The notes under the pieces were generated by a model. The model saw only the letters and a list, made by a program, of their open reading frames with translations, made no database searches and was not told the DNA's origin. Shown here in pieces: positions 29,635 to 37,293 of a stretch of DNA of 64,000 bases. The stretch spans positions 51,055 through 115,054 of the forward strand of contig NZ_FNJI01000013.1 of NCBI RefSeq assembly GCF_900104445.1. Direction: 5' to 3'. Position 1 is the first letter of the stretch; every line of letters begins with the position of its first letter. Source of the DNA: Desulforhopalus singaporensis (GTDB lineage Bacteria; Desulfobacterota; Desulfobulbia; Desulfobulbales; Desulfocapsaceae). The translations under genes and the position numbers were made by a program.

Positions 29635-29668
29635 AAGCACTTACAATTGTCTTCGTAAGTGCTTTTTT
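29635..29668 (+). terminator. Terminator after tRNA-Pro
   Basis: Perfect arms AAGCACTTAC (29635-29644) and GTAAGTGCTT (29655-29664) followed by a T run. A closely related hairpin lies behind attR (42829-42863), so both ends of the island offer a tRNA terminator. Confidence 0.88.
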
Positions 29669-29692
29669 CGTTGTTTTGCTCAAATTCTCCTT

Positions 29693-29713
29693 TTGTCTAC
29701 CCTATGTCTACCC
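29693..29713. repeat. Left copy of the 21-bp island-end repeat
   Basis: Sequence TTGTCTACCCTATGTCTACC plus C, containing TGTCTACCC twice. The same 21 bp occur in the same orientation at 42615-42635, near the other end. These could be integrase arm-type binding sites. It overlaps the last codons of the integrase gene. Confidence 0.7.
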
Positions 29714-30853
29714 CACAAGGTACTCAGTACATGTAGAAGCATGTGCTGCATAGTAATCGGATAACTGATTTTGTTTCCTCAACTTATGATCCATCGACAA
29801 GTGGGAGTAACGATCTGTCATAGCAATATCGCTATGTCCGATCATTTCTTTTACTTCTTTAATACCTACACCTGAGAGAATCAGGTTTGAACAAAAGGTA
29901 TGTCTTAGGTCATGATAGTGGAAATTCTCTATGCCAGCAATTTTAAGAGCAGACCACCATGCCCTGTTGAAGCACTTGATAGGTGAACCATTAAGATGAC
30001 TGAAAACAAAATCTGAATCACCAGCACTAATTCGTTTTCGTTTTCTCATTTGTTCCTGATGCTTCTTCCAGTGTAAAAGAGCGTCCTTTGTATTTGGCAT
30101 TAAGAAATCAGTTCTTTCCATCATGTTTTTTGTTCGGAAAAGTCTAATTTTACCATCATTTTCAAAGTCGAAATCAACCTTTGACCACTTTAACGACAGT
30201 ACTTCTTGCTTCGATGCACCGTGTTCAGCACCAAGCCAGATCAATGCTGGTAGATAATGCTTTGCTTTGGTCTTTTTGGCAGCATCGACTAATGCAAATA
30301 ATTCATTGGGAAGAAGAAAACGATTGCGCTCATGTTCCTTTTCGCTGAGTTTATTTATACCTATTGCTGGATCATCCATAACAACGTTGAGTTCTATGCC
30401 TTTCTTAAAAACTTGCTTTATTGCAAAGAGTCTCTTGTTGGAAGATACATTGCTCAATTCAGAAGCAACTTTTGCCCTGTAGGATTTGATGTGTTCTTCC
30501 TTGATTTCGTTAAGAAGGATTTTTCCAAATTCTACTTTAACTGGACGCAATCCGTCCGTATATGTTGAAATAGTTTTTTCAGCAAGTTCACCTGTTTGGA
30601 ACTTTTCTTTCCACTCTATTTCAAGGATATCAGCGACTTCTTTAAAAGTCATCATGTGAACTTTATTACGACTTTTATCCGGTAATTTCCCAGAATCAAG
30701 TAAAGCACGAAGATCGTTTGCTGCCTGTTGGGCATCCTTCTGTCGTTGAAAAGTTTTATAGTACTTCTTTTTACCGGTCGAAGGGTCTTTGAAATACACT
30801 TGATACCGCATTCCTTTCTCTCTGTTACGTTTCACAATATTAACTGTTGCCAT
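29708..30853 (-). CDS. Tyrosine recombinase (phage-type integrase) with Arg I replaced by Ser
   Basis: Site-specific recombinase of 381 residues, reading toward tRNA-Pro. The N-terminal arm-binding part (MRYQVYFKDPSTGKKKYY) and SAM-like core-binding domain (about 70-165) precede the catalytic domain. Box II has HDLRHTF (His-X2-Arg), then IGHSDIAMTDRYSHL with the late His and the nucleophile Tyr. In box I the usual T-G-x-R-x-x-E reads H-G-A-S-K-Q-E, so the first catalytic Arg is Ser (codon TCG on the coding strand). The protein may thus be weak or inactive. It overlaps the excisionase-like gene by 1 bp (TAATG). It is responsible for insertion of the island. Confidence 0.93.
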   Translation of the reverse strand: MATVNIVKRNREKGMRYQVYFKDPSTGKKKYYKTFQRQKDAQQAANDLRALLDSGKLPDKSRNKVHMMTFKEVADILEIEWKEKFQTGELAEKTISTYTDGLRPVKVEFGKILLNEIKEEHIKSYRAKVASELSNVSSNKRLFAIKQVFKKGIELNVVMDDPAIGINKLSEKEHERNRFLLPNELFALVDAAKKTKAKHYLPALIWLGAEHGASKQEVLSLKWSKVDFDFENDGKIRLFRTKNMMERTDFLMPNTKDALLHWKKHQEQMRKRKRISAGDSDFVFSHLNGSPIKCFNRAWWSALKIAGIENFHYHDLRHTFCSNLILSGVGIKEVKEMIGHSDIAMTDRYSHLSMDHKLRKQNQLSDYYAAHASTCTEYLVG

Positions 30854-31074
30854 TATGAAGTCCTCCGTGAAACGTATTCTGGAGATTCTTGATTGTCAAA
30901 GAACGTTAAGACGTCTTCTTTTTTGAATAGACGCCTAGAGCCAATCAGGTGACTCTTTAATTCACCAGACTTTGCATATCTGGTGACAGTACTTCTGTGA
31001 ATCCTTAAAAAAGCAGCAACGTCTGCTATTGTAAGTATTTCATTTATTATAAGGTTTTGTTTTATTTTTTCCAT
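30853..31074 (-). CDS. Excisionase-like helix-turn-helix protein
   Basis: 73-residue DNA-binding protein of the excisionase/MerR-like (AlpA, HTH_17) family: TIADVAAFLRIHRSTVTRYA is the helix-turn-helix, followed by SHLIGSRRLFKKEDV, the wing. It immediately precedes and overlaps the integrase gene, the usual xis-int arrangement, and probably controls direction of recombination. Confidence 0.85.
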   Translation of the reverse strand: MEKIKQNLIINEILTIADVAAFLRIHRSTVTRYAKSGELKSHLIGSRRLFKKEDVLTFFDNQESPEYVSRRTS

Positions 31075-31276
31075 TTTGCATCCTTTCTGCCACCGGGCAT
31101 TGGGGCAGTCAGAAATGCGTTTAGGTTCCCAAGTTATTATTGAACATCACATTTAATCTATTCTATCTATAACGTTACTGATTACTTAATAACCACACGC
31201 ATTAATTTGTTATATTGAGTAGCCGCACTTACTCTACATTTAAAAAGACAAGTGCAGTTATATCAACGATTCATTG

Positions 31277-31735
31277 CTATGCTGCCAAATCTAGGTCTTC
31301 ATGTGTCAAATTAAGACTTAAGATCATACGAAAATTATGACCTAGAACATGTCGCTCATCTTTTGTCAGAATTTTACTTGCCAATTCAATCAACTCATAT
31401 AACAAAATCATTTCATCGTTGATTTCAGAATGTAGTAATTTATCCCCACATTCATTCCAATCACATCTGTCAACAAAATGCATTGGGTTGATTAATGAAC
31501 AAGCAGCGGTTACTGCAATTCTATCAATCAGATTATTAAATTCACTTCGACTCATTCCACCCTTTTCGACACGAATTTTGCCAGCGATTTTATAACAGAC
31601 ACTGAATAATGTCCTCTTGTATTCGGTACATTTAGAACATTCACATGTTGTAAAACCAGCCGACTTTAACTCTTCACAAAAGTTTGTGTACAAATCATTA
31701 CTGATCCTTCTTGGATCAAATTTTAAATATTTCAT
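31277..31735 (-). CDS. Island protein of unknown function (Cys-containing)
   Basis: About 152 residues if started at MKYLKFDPRR (31735), which is preceded by AAGGAAAAT; an in-frame start 99 bp further upstream lacks support. It contains a cluster of cysteines (TTCECSKCTEYK and a later C) that may bind a metal, and is otherwise helical. I recognise no family. Transcribed toward the int-xis genes, with 202 bp between them. Confidence 0.6.
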   Translation of the reverse strand: MKYLKFDPRRISNDLYTNFCEELKSAGFTTCECSKCTEYKRTLFSVCYKIAGKIRVEKGGMSRSEFNNLIDRIAVTAACSLINPMHFVDRCDWNECGDKLLHSEINDEMILLYELIELASKILTKDERHVLGHNFRMILSLNLTHEDLDLAA

Positions 31736-32110
31736 GATATTTTCCTTTTTAAAGGTTTTAAATTTGATCCCTTGCAAGGGGTTAGTATTTACCGGTATGG
31801 GGATAACGATAGAATGTTTCAGGAGACAAGTCAACAGGGTAAATGTAATAATTTTCTTGTGATTACAGTAAATTATAATAAGAATCCTGATCTTTTTAGT
31901 ATAATTTTAAGGTGCTGATATCCCTCATTTTTAATAATCAGAAATAGTATTATCCTTCTACTATCAACATTACATATAGTATATATCAATATTACTGCTG
32001 TTTCATTGTAGGTAGATTTAACGTTTAGAAGATTTATCCAACTGATTTTGCGAATAATAAAGATTCAGATTATTTTTAGTCCAACCAGCACAGACCATAT
32101 CAATTTCTGA
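31736..32110. other. AT-rich non-coding gap in the island
   Basis: About 375 bp, very rich in A/T. It contains repeated AT tracts and no gene that I can support. It should include the promoter of the 152-residue gene downstream on the - strand. Confidence 0.5.
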
Positions 32111-32848
32111 TTAACCCTGATGCAACTGGTGATTGACGTAATACAACCGGTAAAGCATGGGTGTATCAACGTTGTTAATCACAACCACATCTTCCATATA
32201 TTTCACTAACATATTGAAATTGTCGATTGTGAGTCCACTTAACCATTTTGCATACTCTGGCAGTGTAGGTTTGTCCTTTGGTTTTATGGTAAATTTATCC
32301 CGATTAGGGATCTTGTCATAAGTTAGATCATACAACCATAGTAGTCTTTGGTTGTACTCATGGGGTTCAAGTGGTGATCTCCCTTGTACTTTATCCTTCA
32401 GAATTGCTCCAACCTCATCAATGTAAAAACGTTGCAACTGATCAAAAGTATAGTGTGTGTATATTTCCTTCATCAATGATCTTGCCTTGAAATAATAAAG
32501 AATATTGTCGTGGGAAATGCAGGGAACGAAACCGAAAATCACTTGCCCCATGAAATTGCTGGTAGTGGTTGTGAAATATTTCAAGTATCCAATTCTATGA
32601 CTTAGTGATGACTGAGGGTTTAGTTTTAATAGAAAGTATTCTACATTGTTGATTATTTGCTGATTGATTTCAGGATCATCGTAAAACAATGATAATTTGA
32701 TATCTTTCAACTGTTTACCAATGCTCATAACTGAAACAAGGTATGCGTCAGAATCGGGTGTTGGACGGTGAAGTATGCTGAAATGCCCTTGTGATCCTAT
32801 GTTTAGATCTAAACAAACTCCATATTGTATAGTTTTGGTTTTCGTCAT
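32111..32848 (-). CDS. Island protein of unknown function, paired with a PPP-type phosphatase
   Basis: 245 residues, no signal peptide or membrane segment, no family recognised. It begins KTIQYGVCLDLNIGSQGHFS and carries a short proline/lysine-rich run (IKPKDKPTLPEYAKWLSGL) near residue 195. Its start overlaps the end of the phosphatase gene by 4 bp (ATGA), so the two are co-translated and probably act together. It could be a substrate, regulator or toxin partner; nothing in the sequence decides. Confidence 0.65.
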   Translation of the reverse strand: MTKTKTIQYGVCLDLNIGSQGHFSILHRPTPDSDAYLVSVMSIGKQLKDIKLSLFYDDPEINQQIINNVEYFLLKLNPQSSLSHRIGYLKYFTTTTSNFMGQVIFGFVPCISHDNILYYFKARSLMKEIYTHYTFDQLQRFYIDEVGAILKDKVQGRSPLEPHEYNQRLLWLYDLTYDKIPNRDKFTIKPKDKPTLPEYAKWLSGLTIDNFNMLVKYMEDVVVINNVDTPMLYRLYYVNHQLHQG

Positions 32849-33810
32849 GATGCCACCCCACCAAACTCTACAATTTCAATATCATCGGCAGTTTCAATTT
32901 TTGGTTTGGTCAAGTCCACGATAGCAATGTGCATTCCACAATAATCGTTGTAATAACGGTTTGTTTGCATCGTGATACAACGATTGGTGTACATTAGTAA
33001 TGGTGCAGAGGGGTTGTGACCTTTGATCAACAGGGAGGATTTAAACGCTTTCATTGACTGGTCAAAATGATGCTTCAGTCTGACAGGTCTATATACCCTA
33101 CTAACACCTTCATTATTTTCATAATAATCTGCCCAAATACTATCTATCCATTCACTATCATTAAGATCAAAGGTTGTGAAATCTGAACGTAGTGGCAATG
33201 TTCCATGACAACAGGCAATGCCACGACTTGTTGTTGCTACCACTGGTATTGAACTTAGAACATCACTGTAAAAATGATAATAATCAGAATTAAGTTTATT
33301 CCAGAATTCAGAATGAAATGGAACATACCGTTTGGGGGTTAAATCGTGATTGCCAGCAAGCAAAAAAATCTTATCTGGATACTGGTGTTTTAATAGTAGT
33401 AGTTGATCAATTACAGCAGAAGGATGGTTGTTCCAACTTGACGGTTCCCGGTCAACATAATCACCGAGAAATAATAATATAAATTCAGAAGATTCGAAAA
33501 AGTACTTGTTCAAGAGATAGTGCAGTGTACGTCCATCCCCATGCAGGTCACCAACCACAACTAGTTTACCAGTAGTATTGGTTATCTGAAGATGTCGTCC
33601 TTCATTTTGAAAGGTCTTTATCAGGTGTGCTTTTTGTTTGTATAAGTCCCTAGTGTCAATCTCCAATATGTTTACCTTTAATAGTTGAAGTTCCAATTTA
33701 TTATTATAACAAAAGTTGATTGAAATATCAACGTTGTAGAGCATTTTATTGATAGAATAACTGACCAGTACACGTGTTCTAAAATAGATCTCAATTCTGA
33801 TCTTTGTCAA
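32845..33810 (-). CDS. Metallophosphoesterase of the PPP (serine/threonine phosphatase) type
   Basis: 321 residues. All metal-binding motifs of calcineurin-like phosphatases are present in order: VVVGDLHGDGRT (GDXHG, residues 87-91), FLGDYVDRE (GDXXDR, 116-121), LLAGNHDLT (GNHD, 153-156), ACCHGTLP and LIKGHNPSA with the two later His ligands. The GDYVDR form is that of PPP-family protein phosphatases or diadenosine tetraphosphatases. An N-terminal extension of about 80 residues has no clear homology and the real start may be internal. It is the first gene of a two-gene unit with the unknown 245-residue protein. Confidence 0.85.
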   Translation of the reverse strand: MTKIRIEIYFRTRVLVSYSINKMLYNVDISINFCYNNKLELQLLKVNILEIDTRDLYKQKAHLIKTFQNEGRHLQITNTTGKLVVVGDLHGDGRTLHYLLNKYFFESSEFILLFLGDYVDREPSSWNNHPSAVIDQLLLLKHQYPDKIFLLAGNHDLTPKRYVPFHSEFWNKLNSDYYHFYSDVLSSIPVVATTSRGIACCHGTLPLRSDFTTFDLNDSEWIDSIWADYYENNEGVSRVYRPVRLKHHFDQSMKAFKSSLLIKGHNPSAPLLMYTNRCITMQTNRYYNDYCGMHIAIVDLTKPKIETADDIEIVEFGGVAS

Positions 33811-34136
33811 TGGGATTGTCTGTAAAGCAATAGTATTGATCAGTGATGGGTGATGCAGTACTGAAAAATCAGATCATTCACAAAAAATTAGAGGTTTTGT
33901 TGGAAAACCAAGGACAAGATGAACTTAAAAAAAGCCGGAAAAATCACCTTTTTCCAGTACCACAAATACATACCACAGTAAAAAATCAAAAGAAATAAAA
34001 CTGTTTAAAATCATGTTATTACGCTCTATCACTCACGATAATCCCCTTTATTCAACCTGAGTACGTCATTTCTCTGGATATATGTAACTTTATAAACGTC
34101 AGCAAAGTCTGACATATCTTAAAGGAACATATAATC
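33811..34136. other. Divergent promoter region in the island
   Basis: 326 bp between two divergent genes, A/T rich. Near the right side a small inverted repeat GTCAG-(6)-CTGAC at about 34098-34113 lies 24 bp before the next start and may be an operator. AAAGGAA (34121-34127) is the ribosome site of the gene at 34137. No gene seen. Confidence 0.5.
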
Positions 34137-35861
34137 ATGCGTAAATACACATTAAAAACTAACAACATAAGTCAAAAACAAATCAAAAAAGCAATTTCAT
34201 TAAATGCACTCGTTGTGAAGTTTACCGACAAAACTGGCCGGGACTACTATAACCGTCAGATGGTGATAATCAGAAATAAGGTTATTAACGAAATTATGAG
34301 AGTGTACCGTGAAAATAATGACCAATTGGAGTCACTGCGTGAACAACGTAAGAATCAAGATGAAGATAACAACATAACCTACATTGTAAGATGCATTGAA
34401 CTAGGTAAGATGATAGACAAAAAATTCATAAATCATAAACCAATCAGTGACCATGTAGACCATATTATTCCTGTACTATTGAAATCATACAAGTCAAATA
34501 GATTGCTGTGGGTTATTCGTGACAAAACATATTATTACAAGAAAAATATATCAAGATACTATCATTTTATATTCGATATTCGTGTCCTATGTGTCTGCTT
34601 AGATGCACTTCAACGATTAGGATATATTGATAAAATAAAACACAAAGCGGGGACTAAAAGACACAAAGGTTATTGCACTAGGTACATTCTTACCGGATTG
34701 AAAGGGGTTTTTGAAAATATTCAATCTAAATATTCTTTCAAGGACGAGAATCACAAGGAAATTGTAATACTTAAAGATGAAGTAGAAAGATGGTTTTGTG
34801 AAAAAGATAAGAATGGAAACGTCAACAGATATAAGAAAACCTATAAGAAGTTGATTGGTTACGAAGACAATGACTTTACCAACCGGTTAAGATCAGATCT
34901 TCAATGCTTAAACAACTTTTACTCAAAAAGAAGAATCGAAGTACATGCCAAAAATATCATGCTCCCTGTTTCTTTTATAATTAAGTTATTAGAAAGTATT
35001 ATTAGTAGTAGAATTGAGATTAAGAAATTAGAATTAGAAGATAGAGAATGGGGAAGTGATGAGAATTATATTAATATAGTGAGAGAGGAAATTGATAATA
35101 AATTTATAATAAGTAGTAATAATTTATTGGATAATAAGTATATATCTATACTAAGTAAAGAAATAGCACATAATAAGAATTTAGATCTTTCTGAAGTTGG
35201 AGAAAAATATTTCTTCGTTAAAGAAATTTATTTTGAAATACTGAGCAAATCTCTTCGTGCCATTTTTAACCGAGGTTCATTTGAGAATGGTGGTAGAACA
35301 TATGGAATGGAATGGATCTCATTACCGAAGGTGTTGCGTAAACACATCTACATTGATGGTAAACCTACTATTGGACTAGATTTTAAGGGATTACACATAT
35401 TTCTGGCATACCATATGATGGGGAAAGAATGCCCACATTCAGATCCATACGAGATTGATGGGTACAGTCGTGATGAAGTGAAATTATCATCGTTGATTGC
35501 TATAAATGCACCGAATCCGAAGAGTGCTATTCATGGAACAATTAACAAAATCAAGAAGGTTCTTAATCTTGATATTGATGAAGATTATGCTGAACAATTG
35601 ATAAACAAGATGAGGGAACATCATCGGTTAATAGAAGAATTTTGGTGTAATGACAGTGGTGTCTCATTTCAAAATGTAGATTCTAGCGTTATGCGCCATG
35701 CCTTGCTTGCTTTGATGGATCAAGGGATCTGTGGACTAGGGATTCACGATGAAATAATCGTAACACGTGATAATGCCTATAAGACGATGAAACAAATGAT
35801 CACTTCATATCGTCTTGAAAGTCGAACAAATGGATTTGAACCAACTGTAACTGTAGGTTAA
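34137..35861 (+). CDS. Family-A DNA-polymerase-like protein (palm motifs A, B, C) without exonuclease domain
   Basis: 574 residues. The N-terminal 380 are Lys/Asn-rich and unlike any domain I know. The C-terminal 190 line up with the family-A polymerase palm: motif A D415FKGLHIFLAYHMMG (compare the DYSQIELRVLAHLSG pattern), a motif-B-like R445-DEV-K449 helix (R-X3-K), and motif C G535IHDEIIV with the HDE typical of Pol I and T7 polymerases. This comparison is from memory, without alignment tools. It could be an island replication enzyme, a primase-like polymerase, or a template-independent polymerase. It sits on the + strand, with no partner genes near enough to define a role. Confidence 0.6.
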   Translation: MRKYTLKTNNISQKQIKKAISLNALVVKFTDKTGRDYYNRQMVIIRNKVINEIMRVYRENNDQLESLREQRKNQDEDNNITYIVRCIELGKMIDKKFINHKPISDHVDHIIPVLLKSYKSNRLLWVIRDKTYYYKKNISRYYHFIFDIRVLCVCLDALQRLGYIDKIKHKAGTKRHKGYCTRYILTGLKGVFENIQSKYSFKDENHKEIVILKDEVERWFCEKDKNGNVNRYKKTYKKLIGYEDNDFTNRLRSDLQCLNNFYSKRRIEVHAKNIMLPVSFIIKLLESIISSRIEIKKLELEDREWGSDENYINIVREEIDNKFIISSNNLLDNKYISILSKEIAHNKNLDLSEVGEKYFFVKEIYFEILSKSLRAIFNRGSFENGGRTYGMEWISLPKVLRKHIYIDGKPTIGLDFKGLHIFLAYHMMGKECPHSDPYEIDGYSRDEVKLSSLIAINAPNPKSAIHGTINKIKKVLNLDIDEDYAEQLINKMREHHRLIEEFWCNDSGVSFQNVDSSVMRHALLALMDQGICGLGIHDEIIVTRDNAYKTMKQMITSYRLESRTNGFEPTVTVG

Positions 35862-35952
35862 TCCGACCATTATCTATAAGTGTTGTTCCATTGGAAACCA
35901 CAACCAGTGGGACAACACCTGTATCTAATTAAAAACAAGAAGGATTTAATAT

Positions 35953-36159
35953 TTACCAACAGTACCAGCATGATTCACATCTATATTTTTGACTCATTAG
36001 CTCCACTTTGCCTATCCAATCATAAATATCCCATAGTGCAAGGGCTGCTGTCTTATCTTCGTCAGTTATTTCAACTGTTGTACCACATTGTAAACACGCA
36101 GGGCAACAAGGTAACTCATTGTATTCCCATTGGTCTGATGACTGGTAATCCATCCGCAA
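35953..36159 (-). CDS. Possible small zinc-ribbon protein
   Basis: 68 residues with CCPACLQCGTTVEI near the N-terminus and YRCESCWYCW at the very end, giving two Cys-X2-Cys pairs that could form a zinc ribbon. No clear ribosome site. It occupies the gap between the polymerase-like gene and the hsdM fragment. It might equally be a chance open frame. Confidence 0.35.
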   Translation of the reverse strand: MRMDYQSSDQWEYNELPCCPACLQCGTTVEITDEDKTAALALWDIYDWIGKVELMSQKYRCESCWYCW

Positions 36160-36292
36160 CTACCTCTTTTCTGCATTACATAGGTAATCCTTCTAACATT
36201 CTGCGGAATGTGGTATATGCTTACAATAGTATATCATAATCAAGTATTTACACATAGAATTAACCATATCAGTTACCGGAAATACCACACAC

Positions 36293-36922
36293 ATGTTCGA
36301 ACAGACATTTAAAAATATTGATGATGTGCTTTGGAAGGAAGCAGGTTGTTCATCTGAATTGGATTATACAGAGCAAACATCTTGGATGCTATTTCTTAAA
36401 TATATTGATGATTTAGAAAAAGAAAGGGCAATAGAAGCAGAACTACTTGGTAAAGATTATGAGTTCATAATAGAGAATAATTACCAGTGGTCACAATGGG
36501 CAGCACCTAAACGTGCAGACGGTAGTTTTGACCATGACACTGCTCTTACAGGTGATGACCTGATTGAATACGTTGATCGTGAACTTTTTCCTTACCTGAA
36601 TGGGTTCAAGCAACGTGCATCCTCACCGGACACCATTGAATATAAGATTGGAGAGATCTTTGGTGAGATCAAGAACAAGTTCCAAAGTGGGTATTCCTTA
36701 CGTGATGCACTTGAACTGGTTGACCAACTGCACTTCAACTCACAAAAAGAAAAGCATGAGTTGTCCCATTTATATGAAACAAAAATAAAAAATATGGGAA
36801 ATGCTGGTCGCAATGGTGGTGAATATTACACGCCACGACCGCTTATTCGTGCCATGGTGAACGTTATCAAACCAACGTTTGACATAATAATACAAATTCA
36901 GAACTTTGTCAAAATCCGCTAA
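36293..36922 (+). pseudogene. hsdM: Truncated type I restriction-modification methylase subunit (HsdM N-terminus)
   Basis: The first about 195 residues are a good HsdM N-terminal domain (FKNIDDVLWKEAGCSSELDY, MLFLKYIDDLE) and reach the start of the methylase domain at GGEYYTPRPLIRAMVNVIKP. After that the expected SAM-binding DPACGSGGFL and catalytic NPPF never appear; the frame runs into unrelated residues and stops. No hsdS or hsdR is nearby. It is a relic left when a deletion or recombination joined it to the retron unit. The 226 bp up to the retron RNA (36923-37148) show no recognisable gene. Confidence 0.85.
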
Positions 36923-37148
36923 AGAGTAACTTGTACACTTGCCAGAGTAGGCCTAATGGCAGTTTATTTGACCCAAATTGGGTGGTGATTGTGATTCAGG
37001 GCCTGAGGTTCGGAATCTTACAATTGGATGGTTGCCAGCATAAGCACAAATATCACATTGCGGTAGTCAAACAAGCGAGTTGGGTATCAATTTTGCCACA
37101 ACTGCTTAACGACTTGACGTTTGATAATAATTATAGTCAGTTGACGTG

Positions 37149-37276
37149 GTGACTTATAGGTAGATTTGTTATTGTGTTTCGCAATTATATGAAAACAAAG
37201 GTAGGTAGACTTGCCTCCCTGATCCTTCGCTTATCCTGTGAGATCCTGATCTCGCATAAGAGTTCCTATAAGTCAC
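37149..37276 (+). ncRNA. Retron msr-msd RNA locus
   Basis: Template region for msDNA, directly upstream of the retron reverse transcriptase. It is bounded by perfect 12-bp inverted repeats a1 GTGACTTATAGG (37149-37160) and a2 CCTATAAGTCAC (37265-37276), which pair to close the RNA. Just inside a1 the sequence TAGGTAGATTTGTT resembles the retron Ec67 msr as I remember it (TAGGCAGATTTGTT), and the branching G would again be nucleotide 15 (37163). Hairpins follow: a small one at about 37199-37212 (AGGTA/TGCCT) and the msd stem with CTTA (37230-37233) plus TGTGAGAT (37237-37244), a 4-nt loop, and ATCTCGCA (37249-37256) plus TAAG (37257-37260). Exact msDNA ends need experiment. Confidence 0.88.
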
Positions 37277-37293
37277 ATTTTTTTTAACAAGTT

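Noticed and set aside
36931..37152. 73-residue frame between hsdM and the retron RNA
   Set aside because: No ribosome site or homology, and it overlaps the a1 repeat of the retron RNA.
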